From Sulfitobacter sp. M39 (GTDB taxonomy: Bacteria > Pseudomonadota > Alphaproteobacteria > Rhodobacterales > Rhodobacteraceae), in NCBI RefSeq assembly GCF_021735935.1, contig NZ_WMDZ01000001.1:1-64000 (forward strand): a stretch of 64,000 nt of DNA, written 5' to 3'. This document shows, one piece after another, positions 24,693-34,161 of this stretch. How positions within the stretch are numbered: position 1 is the first letter of the stretch; every line of letters begins with the position of its first letter. Made by a program: the position numbers and the translations under genes. The notes beneath the pieces are model-generated. The model saw nothing but the letters and a program-made list of their open reading frames with translations. It had not been told where the DNA came from and did no database searches.

Positions 24693-25946
24693 ATGACATT
24701 GCTCACCTCTTGGGTTGAAAGCGCGAACAGCGCCGACACCGACTTCCCGCTCAACAATCTTCCGTACGGAGTGTTTTCCACCGATACGCTCGAACCGCGC
24801 TGTGGCGTGGCGATCGGGGATATGGTGCTCGACATGGCCGCGGTAGAGGCCGAAGATCTGATCCTGCTCCACTTCGATCCTGTCTTCGATGTGCCCTATT
24901 GGAATGACGTCATGGATCTGGGCCCCGACGCATGGGCCACCCTGCGCGACCGCCTGACCGACCTGCTGGCAACCGGCAGCCCCGACCAGGCCAAGGTCGC
25001 CCCGCATCTTGTCCCAATGGCTGACATCCGCCTGCACATGCCGATTGTCGTCTCGGAATACACCGATTTCTACGCGGGCCGGCACCATGCGACCAACGTC
25101 GGCACGATGTTTCGGGGCGCGGAAAACGCGCTGCCCCCGAACTGGCTGCATATGCCCATCGGCTACAACGGTCGCGCCTCGACCGTTGTTGTCTCCGGCA
25201 CCGACATCCGTCGGCCCAACGGGCAGATCAAACCGGCGGACGCCGAGACCCCGCATTTCGGCCCCAGCCAACGCCTTGATATCGAGCTCGAGATGGGGGC
25301 CATCGTCGGCACCTCCACCGATATGGGCGACACCCCCAGCGTGGCCGAAGCGGACGAGATGATCTTTGGCTATGTGCTGCTGAATGATTGGTCCGCACGC
25401 GACATTCAGGCGTGGGAGTATCAACCGCTCGGCCCGTTTCAGGCCAAGGCCTTCGCCACCAGCATCTCTCCGTGGATCGTGACGAAAGCGGCGCTTGAAC
25501 CCTTCCGCGCCTCCACGCCCGAGCGCGAGCTTGATCTGCTGCCCTATCTGGCAGAGCCGAAACCGATGCTCTACGACATCGACCTCTCCGTGATCATCCA
25601 GCCCGACGGCGGCGAACAGCAGGTGATCGCGCGCACCAATTACAACACGATGTATTATTCCGCCCCGCAACAACTGGCGCATCACGCGTCGTCTGGCTGT
25701 GCGATGAACGCGGGCGATCTGCTCGGCTCCGGCACCATCTCCGGCCCCGACAAAGATGCCCGCGGCAGCCTGCTCGAACTCAGCTGGGGCGGCGCGGAAC
25801 CGATCGCGCTGAACGATGGCACCACCCGCAGCTTTGTGCAGGACGGGGATACGATGATCCTGACCGGCCACGCCGCAGGCGACGGGTATCGCATCGGCTT
25901 CGGGGCCTGTGCCGGTACGATCCTCCCCGCGAAACCCACGCCATAA
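24693..25946 (+). CDS. fahA: Fumarylacetoacetase
   Basis: The 417-residue enzyme performs the last step of tyrosine and homogentisate catabolism, splitting fumarylacetoacetate to fumarate and acetoacetate. Motifs include the SH3-like N-terminal domain (PYGVFSTDTLEPRCGVAIGDMVLDM), YTDFYAGRHHATNVGTMFRG with the metal/His active site, ELEMGAIVG, LNDWSARDIQAWEYQPLGPF and GSGTISGPDKDARGSLLE. Length matches the eukaryote-like FahA. Homogentisate dioxygenase and the isomerase are not next to it here. A 38-base dispersed repeat starts directly after the stop. Confidence 0.95.
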   Translation: MTLLTSWVESANSADTDFPLNNLPYGVFSTDTLEPRCGVAIGDMVLDMAAVEAEDLILLHFDPVFDVPYWNDVMDLGPDAWATLRDRLTDLLATGSPDQAKVAPHLVPMADIRLHMPIVVSEYTDFYAGRHHATNVGTMFRGAENALPPNWLHMPIGYNGRASTVVVSGTDIRRPNGQIKPADAETPHFGPSQRLDIELEMGAIVGTSTDMGDTPSVAEADEMIFGYVLLNDWSARDIQAWEYQPLGPFQAKAFATSISPWIVTKAALEPFRASTPERELDLLPYLAEPKPMLYDIDLSVIIQPDGGEQQVIARTNYNTMYYSAPQQLAHHASSGCAMNAGDLLGSGTISGPDKDARGSLLELSWGGAEPIALNDGTTRSFVQDGDTMILTGHAAGDGYRIGFGACAGTILPAKPTP

Positions 25947-25984
25947 CCGCGCTTCATTTTGCCAAATAAACTCCCGCCGGAGGC
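25947..25984 (+). repeat. 38-base dispersed repeat, copy 2
   Basis: This copy matches 18262-18299 at 37 of 38 positions and begins at the base following the fahA stop codon. It carries the CTCC-CGCC-GGAG mini-hairpin. The remaining ~260 bases up to the ABC binding-protein gene at 26248 hold a G+C-rich part, then an A+T-richer stretch (about 26100-26170) that probably contains the promoter; nothing else is recognised there. Confidence 0.75.
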
Positions 25985-26247
25985 GCCCAACAGCGCGCCC
26001 CGGGTCGCGCGTCTGATCCTGAACCGGATCGGGCGCGCAGTGCGTTTTGCGCAAACCCCAGTGACCGCCGCTGCTGTGGGTTGACGCACCGCCGCGCAAT
26101 GCTTGAAACTCTGTGATACATGCTAGTTACATTCCTAGCCAATAAACGCAGCAAAGCTGCATCACCGCAAAGCATCCAGCGCCTGTGCTTGTGCTTCGTA
26201 TCCGCCGCCCGAACCATAGGGGCAGCACCCGACCAGAGAGGAAGATC

Positions 26248-27915
26248 ATGACGTTCTTAACCCGTACCGGCACCCCCTTACCCGCTGCCATCCACGCCTC
26301 TGCCGAAGCTGCCAAACGCGATCCGGTCAACCGACGCGAGTTTCTGGCCCTCGCCAGCGCCTTTGGAGCCACGGCGACAACCGCTTATGCGATGATCGGC
26401 ATGGCAGCGCCCGCACATGCGGCCGCGCACAAATCCGGCGGCACCGTACGGATGCAGATGGAGGTCCGCGCGCTGAAAGACCCGCGCACCTACGACTGGT
26501 CGCAGATCGCCAACATCACCCGTGGCTGGCTTGAATATCTCGCGATTTGGGAGAATGACGGCACCTTCACCCCCGCATTGCTCGAAAGCTGGGAGATCAA
26601 CGAAGACGCCACCGAATATGTGCTGAATGTGCGCAAAGGGGTCACGTGGAACGATGGCACGCCCTTCACTGCCAACGATGTGGCGCGCAACATCACAGGC
26701 TGGTGCGATAAATCGGTCGAGGGCAACTCGATGGCCGGGCGCTTTGCCACGCTGATCGACGAAGACTCCGGTCAGGCGATCGAAGGCGCGATCACCGTGG
26801 TGGATGACCATACGGTCAAGCTGTCGCTGCCCCGCCCCGACATCACCCTGATCCCCGGCATGGCCGATTACCCCGCTGCCATCGTCCCCGAAGGGTTTGA
26901 TCCGGAAACCATGCTCGACAACCCTGTCGGCACCGGTGCCTACCTGCCTGAATCCGTCGAAGTCGGGATCAAGGCCGTGTTGGTCAAGAACCCCGATCAC
27001 ATATGGTGGGGCACCGAAGTCTACGGCGGGCCCTATATCGACCGGCTGGAATACATCGACTACGGCACTGACCCTTCGGCCTTTGTCGCCGCCGCCGAAG
27101 CAGAAGAGATCGACGCCACCTATTCCATAGAGGGTGAATTCATCGACGTGTTCAGTACGCTGGACGGCTGGAACCAGAACGAAATCGCCACGGGTGCGAC
27201 CATCGTGATCCGCCCCAACCAACTGGCCGAGGTGGATGGCAAGACACCCTACGCCGATGCGCGTGTCCGCCGGGCGCTGGCCATGGCGGTCGATAACGCC
27301 GTGCTGCTTGAACTGGGCTATGCCGGTCGCGGGCTGGTCGCCGAAAACCACCACGTCGGCCCGATGCACCCCGAATATGCCGAGCTTCCCCCGCGCGAGG
27401 CGGACCCCGAAGGTGCCCGCGCCCTGATGGAAGAAGCCGGCATGGCCGACTACGAGCACGAGCTGTTTTCCATCGACGATGCATGGCGCAAGGACACTAC
27501 AGATGCGGTCGCCGCCCAGTTGCGCGACGCTGGCATCAAGGTGAAACGCACGATCCTGCCGGGGTCGACCTTCTGGAACGACTGGACGAAATACCCCTTC
27601 TCCTCGACCAATTGGAACGCGCGTCCGCTGGGTGTGCAGATCTGGGCGCTGGCCTATCGCTCGGGCGAGGCATGGAACGAATTTGGCTGGTCCAACCCCG
27701 AATTCGACGCGCTTCTGACCGAGGCCCTCTCGGTCGCCGATGTCGAAAAACGTCGCGCCCTAATGGCCAAAGGCGAAGAGCTGATCCAGAACGAAGGCGT
27801 CACGATCCAGCCTTACTGGCGCTCGCTTTATAACCACACCCGCGAAGGGCTGGTCGGGGCCGGACACCACATCGGCTTTGAATACCACCCTGCGCGCATG
27901 GCCTGGACGTCGTAA
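26248..27915 (+). CDS. ABC transporter substrate-binding protein, peptide/nickel (family 5) type
   Basis: The 555-residue protein is a cluster C binding protein like DppA/OppA: WLEYLAIWENDGTFTPALLESWEINEDATEYVLNVRKGVTWNDGTPFTANDV is the family signature. A twin-arginine motif NRREFLALASAFGA (about 29-42) precedes a hydrophobic stretch and AHA cleavage site, so export is probably via Tat. GAGAGGAAG precedes the chosen ATG. No permease or ATPase gene is adjacent, and a strong terminator follows, so it is an orphan binding protein. The substrate is unknown. Confidence 0.88.
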   Translation: MTFLTRTGTPLPAAIHASAEAAKRDPVNRREFLALASAFGATATTAYAMIGMAAPAHAAAHKSGGTVRMQMEVRALKDPRTYDWSQIANITRGWLEYLAIWENDGTFTPALLESWEINEDATEYVLNVRKGVTWNDGTPFTANDVARNITGWCDKSVEGNSMAGRFATLIDEDSGQAIEGAITVVDDHTVKLSLPRPDITLIPGMADYPAAIVPEGFDPETMLDNPVGTGAYLPESVEVGIKAVLVKNPDHIWWGTEVYGGPYIDRLEYIDYGTDPSAFVAAAEAEEIDATYSIEGEFIDVFSTLDGWNQNEIATGATIVIRPNQLAEVDGKTPYADARVRRALAMAVDNAVLLELGYAGRGLVAENHHVGPMHPEYAELPPREADPEGARALMEEAGMADYEHELFSIDDAWRKDTTDAVAAQLRDAGIKVKRTILPGSTFWNDWTKYPFSSTNWNARPLGVQIWALAYRSGEAWNEFGWSNPEFDALLTEALSVADVEKRRALMAKGEELIQNEGVTIQPYWRSLYNHTREGLVGAGHHIGFEYHPARMAWTS

Positions 27916-27939
27916 ACACCAGTTTGCCATTCCCAAAAC

Positions 27940-27970
27940 AAAAGGTCCGCGTCAGACGCGGCCCTTTTTT
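27940..27970 (+). terminator. Terminator after the orphan binding-protein gene
   Basis: AAAAGG-T-CCGCG and CGCGG-C-CCTTTT pair around TCAGA, followed by TTTT. It can work both ways, also ending the minus-strand TRAP operon at 27993. Confidence 0.9.
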
Positions 27971-27992
27971 CATCTCACAGCGCCTTGCCCCG

Positions 27993-29309
27993 TCAGGGCA
28001 GCAGGAACAGCGTGATCGCGGGGAACATCACCAGAATGATCACCCGCACAATGTCGGAACCGACAAAATACATCACGGCCTTATAGGTCTCTGTCATCGG
28101 GGTTTCACGGTCCATCGAGTTGATGATGAACAGGTTCATCCCCACCGGCGGCGTGATCAGACCGACCTCGACCACGATCAGCACAAGGATGCCGAACCAG
28201 ATCGCCAGATGCTCTGTGCTCATCCCGAAATCCATCGCCGAGATGACAGGGAAGAAGATCGGCACCGTCAGCAGGATCATCGACAGGCTGTCCATCAGGC
28301 AGCCGAAAATGAGGTAGAAGACAAGGATCACGACCAGCACGAACCACGGGCTATAGCCCTGCCCCACGACCCAGTCAGCCATGAATTGCGGCACGCCGGA
28401 CAGGGCCAGAAAGCCGTTATAGAACCCGGCCCCCAGCACGATGAAAAAGATCATCCCCGTGGTTTTGGCCGTGCCCATCAGACTGTCCCGCAAGACCGCC
28501 CAGTTCAGACTACCCGCCAGCAAAGCCGCCAGACCAGTGCCCGCGGCACCCACAGCCGCGCCTTCGGTCGGGGTGAACCAGCCCAGATAGATGCCGCCCA
28601 CGACGACGAAAAAGATCACCAGCACCGGCCATGTATTCGCCAGCGCCTTGAACCGTTCCCCCATAGGCACCGCAGGGCGCACGCCCGCAGATTTGGGGTT
28701 CAGACGCACGTAGATCGAGATCGTGATGACATAGCCGATGGCCGCCAGCACACCGGGCAGGAAGGCCGCCAGAAACAGCTTGGCGATATTCTGCTCTGTC
28801 AGGATCGCATAGATCACCAGAATGACCGACGGCGGGATCAGGATGCCCAATGTACCCCCTGCGGCCAGTGTCGCGGTGGAAAACCCGCCGGAATAGCCAT
28901 AGCGCCGCAGCTCGGGCAGCGCGACCTTCGACATGGTTGCCGCTGTCGCCAGCGAGCTGCCGCAAATCGCGCCGAACCCCGCGCAGGCCCCCACGGCCGC
29001 CATCGCCACACCACCGCGACGATGCCCCAGAAAGCTCTCTGCCGCTTTGAACAGGGCTTGGCTCATCCCCGATAGGGTCGCGAATTGGCCCATCAGCAGG
29101 AACATGGGAATGATGCTCAGCGAATAGCTGGAAAACGTCGTGTAGGTCTCGGACTTGAGCTTTGACAGCAGCGGCGTGGGGTTGCCCCCCATCGCCAGAT
29201 ACCAGCCGCCAAACCCGCACAGCAGCATCGCCAGCCCGATGGGGGCGCGCAAAAAGATCATCAACAGCAGCACAGGAAAGGACCAGAAGCCCAGTTCTAG
29301 GTTGGTCAT
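27993..29309 (-). CDS. dctM: TRAP transporter large permease (DctM)
   Basis: The 438-residue, ~12-helix protein has the DctM signature elements: FLLMGQFATLSGMSQALFKAAESFLGHRRGG, GAICGSSLATAATM, LPELRRYGYSGGFSTATLAAGGTLGILIPPSVILVIYAILTEQNIAKLF and the C-terminal TPPVGMNLFIINS. It forms the Na+-driven transport channel of a tripartite TRAP system. It starts one base after the DctQ stop, and the operon order is dctP-dctQ-dctM. Confidence 0.95.
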   Translation of the reverse strand: MTNLELGFWSFPVLLLMIFLRAPIGLAMLLCGFGGWYLAMGGNPTPLLSKLKSETYTTFSSYSLSIIPMFLLMGQFATLSGMSQALFKAAESFLGHRRGGVAMAAVGACAGFGAICGSSLATAATMSKVALPELRRYGYSGGFSTATLAAGGTLGILIPPSVILVIYAILTEQNIAKLFLAAFLPGVLAAIGYVITISIYVRLNPKSAGVRPAVPMGERFKALANTWPVLVIFFVVVGGIYLGWFTPTEGAAVGAAGTGLAALLAGSLNWAVLRDSLMGTAKTTGMIFFIVLGAGFYNGFLALSGVPQFMADWVVGQGYSPWFVLVVILVFYLIFGCLMDSLSMILLTVPIFFPVISAMDFGMSTEHLAIWFGILVLIVVEVGLITPPVGMNLFIINSMDRETPMTETYKAVMYFVGSDIVRVIILVMFPAITLFLLP

Positions 29310-29310
29310 C

Positions 29311-29892
29311 TTAGTGCGCCCCTTGTTCGCTGGGAAGAATATCGGTGCCGCGGATCGCCTCTATCACGCGGATCACGGCGCAATAGGCCGCCACAACGCA
29401 GGCAATCACGCCGGACGAAAAGCTGGCGGCATAGGCCCACCACACAGGGAACTGCAGGAACAACGTCGTCTCGCCGTTGCCCAGATAGCGTTGCATCCCC
29501 TCGTAGAGACGCCAGATGATCAGCACGATCACCGCGGCCAGAACGACCTCCCAAAAGGCGATAATCCAGCGGTTCGCAGCGCGCGGCAAAAACGAGGTAA
29601 ACACATCAACGGACGCATGCGCGCCGTAATACTGGCAAATCGGCAGGAACGAGAAGATGGCGAAAGCGACCCCCGCCTCCAGCAATTCGTAATTGCCGTT
29701 GATCTCGCCGATGCCCATGTCAATCAGCCCCTGCGACAGGCCGGCCAGCTTCTCCTGAAAGAAGGGGCTATGCAGCATCTTGTTGACCGTGCGCCCGATG
29801 ATAGAGGCCGTGGTCATCAGCACCAGCGCCATCAGCACCAGCCCTCCGATCACGGCGGTAAAGCGGGCAAGAAAATATATCAGCCGACGCAT
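29311..29892 (-). CDS. dctQ: TRAP transporter small permease (DctQ)
   Basis: The 193-residue protein has four hydrophobic helices with the DctQ pattern LVLMALVLMTTASIIGRTV near the N-terminus and an acidic/His tail (ILPSEQGAH). The loop between helix 1 and 2 is longer than usual (SPFFQEKLAGLSQGLIDMGIGEINGNYELLEAG), which places it in the longer DctQ subgroup. It is coupled to DctM and lies 95 bases downstream of the binding-protein gene. Confidence 0.9.
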   Translation of the reverse strand: MRRLIYFLARFTAVIGGLVLMALVLMTTASIIGRTVNKMLHSPFFQEKLAGLSQGLIDMGIGEINGNYELLEAGVAFAIFSFLPICQYYGAHASVDVFTSFLPRAANRWIIAFWEVVLAAVIVLIIWRLYEGMQRYLGNGETTLFLQFPVWWAYAASFSSGVIACVVAAYCAVIRVIEAIRGTDILPSEQGAH

Positions 29893-29937
29893 GGTTCTCT
29901 CAATCTTGTCTAGGTATTTTGGGGTGTATCAAGCAAT

Positions 29938-29971
29938 CAGGCCCGCGGCGCAGGGATGCACCGCGGGCCTG
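29938..29971 (-). terminator. Intercistronic hairpin between dctP and dctQ
   Basis: CAGGCCCGCGG pairs perfectly with CCGCGGGCCTG around a 12-base loop (11-bp stem). There is no T-tract, so it is more likely a 3' stabiliser or partial terminator that raises dctP mRNA over the permease part, a pattern common in binding-protein operons. Confidence 0.7.
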
Positions 29972-29987
29972 CTATCGTCGTCAGGGA

Positions 29988-31022
29988 TTATTTGCCGTAG
30001 GCATCCATCAATTCGCGCGCTTCGTCGATCAGCGCCTGACCGTCGATGCCCTTGCTGTCCATATCGGCAATCCAGCTGTCATAGATCGGCTGCGACGCAT
30101 CGCGCCAGACTTGGGTCTCTTCTTCGTTCAGCTCGACGATGTTGTTGCCCAGATCAACCGCGACTTGACGCGCAGGGCCATCGGCATCGGCCTGCGTGCC
30201 CCCCGCAAAGACCGAAAATTCCAGACCGGAGTTTTCATCCAGAACCTTTTTCAGCTCATCCGACAGCCCGTCATAGCGGTCCTTGTTCATCGCCAGCACG
30301 AAGGTCAGCGTATAAAGTGCAGCACCGTCAAATTCGGTGTGGTTCTTCACCAGTTCCGGCACTTTCAACGATGGCGTCACTTCCCACGGGATCGTTGTGC
30401 CGTCGATCACCCCCTTGGACAGACCTTCGGGAATCGCCGGAACCGGCATGCCCACTGGCGTCGCGCCGGTAATCTCGAGCAGCTGGTTCACCAGACGCGA
30501 CCCGCCGCGAATCTTCAGGCCCTGCATATCGTCAGGCGACCGCACTTCGGTGTCGGTGTGTAGCATGCCGGGGCCGTGCACCCATGTGCCCAGAATATGT
30601 ACGTCCTTGAACTCGGTGTCTTTCATGTGCTTTTCGAACATCTGCCAATAGGCAGAGCTCGCCGCGCGGGCGTCGGTGACCATAAAGGGCAGCTCGAACA
30701 CTTCGGTCGTGGGATAGCGGCCGGGGGTATAGCCCACCACGGTCCAGACGATATCGGCCACACCGTCAATCGCTTGGTCCATCAGCTCCGGTGGCTTCCC
30801 GCCAAGCTGCATGGAGGGGTAGCGTTCAATCTTGATCTTGTTGTCGCTGGCGGCTTCGACCTTATCGGCCCAGACATCCAGAATAAGTTTGGGCACATTG
30901 GCCTGTGGCGGCAGGAACTGGTGCATGCGCAGGGTGACCTCTTGCGCCATCGCGCCGGTCGCGCTCATGCCAACGGCAAGGGCCGCACCCGCGATCCCCA
31001 TCAGGGTTCTTCTCATCATCAT
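29988..31022 (-). CDS. dctP: TRAP transporter substrate-binding protein (DctP)
   Basis: The 344-residue periplasmic protein starts with a signal peptide (MMMRRTLMGIAGAALAVGMSATGAMAQE) and has the DctP fold: LRMHQFLPPQANVP, WADKVEAASDNKIKIERYPSMQLGG, then LKIRGGSRLVNQLLEITGATPVGMPVPAIPEGLSKGVIDG, where the Arg of KIRGG normally clamps a substrate carboxylate. An organic acid ligand is therefore likely, but which one cannot be read. It is the first gene of the operon; about 200 bases upstream separate it from tRNA-Met and should hold the promoter. Confidence 0.94.
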   Translation of the reverse strand: MMMRRTLMGIAGAALAVGMSATGAMAQEVTLRMHQFLPPQANVPKLILDVWADKVEAASDNKIKIERYPSMQLGGKPPELMDQAIDGVADIVWTVVGYTPGRYPTTEVFELPFMVTDARAASSAYWQMFEKHMKDTEFKDVHILGTWVHGPGMLHTDTEVRSPDDMQGLKIRGGSRLVNQLLEITGATPVGMPVPAIPEGLSKGVIDGTTIPWEVTPSLKVPELVKNHTEFDGAALYTLTFVLAMNKDRYDGLSDELKKVLDENSGLEFSVFAGGTQADADGPARQVAVDLGNNIVELNEEETQVWRDASQPIYDSWIADMDSKGIDGQALIDEARELMDAYGK

Positions 31023-31221
31023 TCTAATCTCCCGTGTTCAGTCAAAACGGACCGCTCTGTTGCCGAGCAGTTCCGAGCCTTTAGCTAAGCAACACTCTGA
31101 CACCAGCGACACGGGTTTATCAATCGCTGATGCAAGCCAGCAAAAAACACACAGCAGGCGCAAACGAACGCGCAAGGCCACAGGATGCGCCTAAAACTTA
31201 AAACTGTAAGGGGGGGGGAGA

Positions 31222-31298
<77 letters not shown>

Positions 31299-31360
31299 AT
31301 CGGCGCTCCGAGTATGACAGGCTTCGGCCCCCGTCAAGAGCCAAAGCCAATCTTATTTGA

Positions 31361-32410
31361 TTATTCGCCTTCGCGCACCGTGTCGATCATGCGCTGCACG
31401 TTGTCAGGGTCGGCATCCGGCGTGATCCCGTGACCAAGGTTAAAGATATGCGGCCCCTTGGAAAAGGCTTTGACGATCTGGCGCGTATCGTCCACCAACG
31501 CCTGCCCGCCGGTGACCATATGGGTCGATGCAAGGTTGCCCTGCACGCAACCATCCACCTGCACATGTTTGGCCGCCCAATCCGCCGAGACGGAGTTATC
31601 CAGCGCTACACAATCCACCCCCGTCGCCTTGGCGAAGCCGATGTATTTATCGCCGGCCTCGCGCGGGAAACCGATGATCGGAATACCGGGATGGCGCTTC
31701 TTCAGCTCTTGCGTGATCTCGCGTGCAGGGGCCAGCGCGTATTTCTCGAAAGCATCGCCCGGCAGCGATCCTGCCCAGCTGTCAAAGATCTTCATCACCT
31801 CGGCACCTGCGTCAATTTGCGCAGACATATATTCGATGGTCGCCTTGGTAATCAGGTCCAACAGCTTCTCGAACAGGGCGTTATCCTGGGTGCGCAGCAA
31901 ATGCGCAGGCCCCTGATCCTTGGTCCCCTGCCCCGCGACCATATAGGTCGCCACAGTCCAAGGCGCGCCGGCAAAGCCGATCAACGTCGTCTCGCGCGGC
32001 AGTTCACCGGCAAGGTTGCGCACCGTCTGATAGATCGGGTTCAACGTCTCGTGGATATCGCTCACGGGCCGCAGCTGGTCAAAATCCGCCTGCGTGGTGA
32101 TCGTGGACAGGCGCGGCCCTTCGCCGGTGACAAACCACAGATCAGCGCCAAGTGCCTGCGGTACAAGCAAAATATCCGCAAAGAGGATCGCCGCATCAAA
32201 CCCGTAACGACGGATCGGCTGCAAGGTGACCTCGGTCGCCAGATCGGGGTTGTAGCACAAAGACAGGAAATCCCCCGCCTGCGCCCGCGTCGCCTTATAC
32301 TCGGGCAGATAGCGTCCGGCCTGCCGCATCATCCAGATCGGCGGCACCGGCAGCGTCTCTCCGGCCAATGAACGCAGAATGGTTTTGCTTTGCGTGTCGG
32401 TCTGCGGCAT
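31361..32410 (-). CDS. hemE: Uroporphyrinogen decarboxylase
   Basis: The 349-residue enzyme converts uroporphyrinogen III to coproporphyrinogen III. Signature segments are [16 protein letters not shown] near the N-terminus, the invariant Asp in [30 protein letters not shown] and [10 protein letters not shown]. It is divergent from hemC with 109 bases between starts, and precedes tRNA-Met on the same strand. With hemC and hemF it forms a loose haem cluster. Confidence 0.96.
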   Translation of the reverse strand: MPQTDTQSKTILRSLAGETLPVPPIWMMRQAGRYLPEYKATRAQAGDFLSLCYNPDLATEVTLQPIRRYGFDAAILFADILLVPQALGADLWFVTGEGPRLSTITTQADFDQLRPVSDIHETLNPIYQTVRNLAGELPRETTLIGFAGAPWTVATYMVAGQGTKDQGPAHLLRTQDNALFEKLLDLITKATIEYMSAQIDAGAEVMKIFDSWAGSLPGDAFEKYALAPAREITQELKKRHPGIPIIGFPREAGDKYIGFAKATGVDCVALDNSVSADWAAKHVQVDGCVQGNLASTHMVTGGQALVDDTRQIVKAFSKGPHIFNLGHGITPDADPDNVQRMIDTVREGE

Positions 32411-32519
32411 CGGGAATTCCTACTCTTCAATGGTTTTGTCTTAGGTCAAGATGTAGCGCCGCGATGTCAAGGCAATGGCACCGCTTGTCAGATCAAATCC
32501 ACACCCCTAAAGAAGAGCC

Positions 32520-33473
32520 ATGACTGTGAACCTGCCCACCCCCGAAAACCCCATGCGCATCGGCACCCGCGGCTCGCCTCTGGCGATGGCCCAGGCCTAT
32601 GAAACCCGCGCCCGTCTGGCCGCTGCGTTTGAAATTCCACAGGCGGCGTTTGAAATCGTCGTGATCAAAGTCACCGGCGATGTCATTCAGGATCGCCCGC
32701 TCAAGGATATCGGCGGCAAGGGTCTGTTCACCCGCGAAATCGAAGAAGACCTGCTGGCGGGCAAAATCGACATCGCCGTGCATTCGATGAAAGACATGCC
32801 CACGATCCAGCCGGGGGGCCTGCTGCTCGATACCTACCTGCCGCGCGAAGACCCGCGCGACGCCTTTGTCGCGCCCACCCTCTCGGCGCTGGACCAACTG
32901 GCCGAAGGCGCGGTCGTCGGCACCTCCAGCCTGCGCCGTCGTGCGCAGCTGCTACACCAGCGTCCCGACCTGCAGGTCGTCGAATTCCGCGGCAATGTGC
33001 AGACGCGGCTGAAAAAGCTCGCCGATGGTGTGGCCGAATGTACCTTCCTCGCCGTGGCCGGTCTGAACCGTTTGGGCATGCAACACGTCCCCGCCACGCC
33101 GATCGACGATACGCTGATGCTGCCCGCGGTGGCGCAAGGGGCCATCGGCATTGAACGCCGCGCCGGTGACCTTGATACCGAAGCCATGCTCGCCGCGATC
33201 CACGACACCCCCACGGGCCAACGTCTGGCAGCCGAACGCGCCTTTCTGCTCACGCTTGACGGATCGTGCGAGACTCCGATCGCCGGGCTGGCCACGCTGG
33301 ACGGCGACACGCTCCACCTGCGCGGCCAGGTCCTGCGCCCCGACGGGTCAGAGGCGATTGCCGGTGACCGCAGTGGCCCTATCTCAGACGGCGGCCTGAT
33401 GGGGGTCGATCTGGCGCAAGACCTATTGTCGCAAGCAGGCCCCGGCTTCTTCGACTGGCACGTCAAAGGATAA
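32520..33473 (+). CDS. hemC: Hydroxymethylbilane synthase (porphobilinogen deaminase)
   Basis: The 317-residue enzyme joins four porphobilinogens into hydroxymethylbilane. It shows IGTRGSPLAMAQA, HSMKDMPT, RREDPRDAF-like PREDPRDAFV, GTSSLRRRAQLL, RGNVQTRLKKL and the dipyrromethane-cofactor Cys250 in LDGSCETPIAG. Alternative starts are the ATG at 32520 (AGAAGAG upstream) or 32553 (MRIGTRGSP); the first has the better ribosome-binding site. Its product feeds hemD (not seen here) and then hemE next door. Confidence 0.96.
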   Translation: MTVNLPTPENPMRIGTRGSPLAMAQAYETRARLAAAFEIPQAAFEIVVIKVTGDVIQDRPLKDIGGKGLFTREIEEDLLAGKIDIAVHSMKDMPTIQPGGLLLDTYLPREDPRDAFVAPTLSALDQLAEGAVVGTSSLRRRAQLLHQRPDLQVVEFRGNVQTRLKKLADGVAECTFLAVAGLNRLGMQHVPATPIDDTLMLPAVAQGAIGIERRAGDLDTEAMLAAIHDTPTGQRLAAERAFLLTLDGSCETPIAGLATLDGDTLHLRGQVLRPDGSEAIAGDRSGPISDGGLMGVDLAQDLLSQAGPGFFDWHVKG

Positions 33474-33575
33474 CATCGAAAATAAATTCGCGCTCTGTTT
33501 GAAACTAAGCGCAGCATGGCCCCGTTGCTTCGGCATGATCAACAAATGATCACGATATAAACCGAGGAGACCACC

Positions 33576-34142
33576 ATGACTTTCGCTAAAAAGATGATGA
33601 CCGCAACCGCAGCTCTGGCCCTGACTGCCGGTGCGGCTTTCGCCGACGAGATGAAGAACCCCATGGTCGGTGGTGCTGAAATGTTCGCCGACAAGAACAT
33701 CGTTGAAAACGCCGTGAACTCTGCCGACCACACCACATTGGTTGCTGCTGTGAAAGCTGCCGGTCTGGTTGATACCCTCGCAGGCGAAGGCCCCTTCACC
33801 GTGTTCGCCCCCACCAACGCTGGCTTCGACCGTCTTGAGCCAGGCACCGTCGAAATGCTGGTCAAGCCCGAGAACAAAGAGCGTCTAACCGAAATCCTGA
33901 CCTGCCACGTGGTCGGCAAGGCTGTGATGGCCGACGCGCTGCAGGGCATGATCAAGGACGACGGCGGCGAGCACCCCGTGCCGACACTGGGCGGCTGCAC
34001 GCTGCAAGCCTCCTACGCCGATGATGGCCGCATGAAGCTGGTGGATGAAAACGGCAACGCCGCCTTCGTAGAGATCGCGGACGTCAAACAGTCCAACGGT
34101 GTGATCCACGTCATCGACGGCGTGATGCTGCCAAAGCAGTAA
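33576..34142 (+). CDS. Secreted fasciclin (FAS1) domain protein
   Basis: The 188-residue protein has a Sec signal peptide (MTFAKKMMTATAALALTAGAAFA) and one FAS1 domain with NAVNSADHTTLVAAVKAAGLVDTLAGEGPFTVFAPTNAGFDRL, LTCHVVGKAVMA and the final NGVIHVIDGVMLPK. FAS1 proteins mediate adhesion or have stress roles. I recall a similar gene in the RpoE/singlet-oxygen regulon of Rhodobacter sphaeroides. Two TGATCA hexamers (33537 and 33547) precede this gene, and a strong terminator follows. Confidence 0.93.
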   Translation: MTFAKKMMTATAALALTAGAAFADEMKNPMVGGAEMFADKNIVENAVNSADHTTLVAAVKAAGLVDTLAGEGPFTVFAPTNAGFDRLEPGTVEMLVKPENKERLTEILTCHVVGKAVMADALQGMIKDDGGEHPVPTLGGCTLQASYADDGRMKLVDENGNAAFVEIADVKQSNGVIHVIDGVMLPKQ

Positions 34143-34161
34143 GCTGACACCCCACTAAACG

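Noticed and set aside
31210..31218. Run of nine G next to tRNA-Met as a phase-variation tract
   Set aside because: It lies in a non-coding gap with no gene start or promoter close enough to be switched.
31361..33473. Replication origin near hemE, as in Caulobacter
   Set aside because: No cluster of DnaA boxes, no A+T-rich unwinding region and no repC/parAB or dnaA genes were seen around hemE here.
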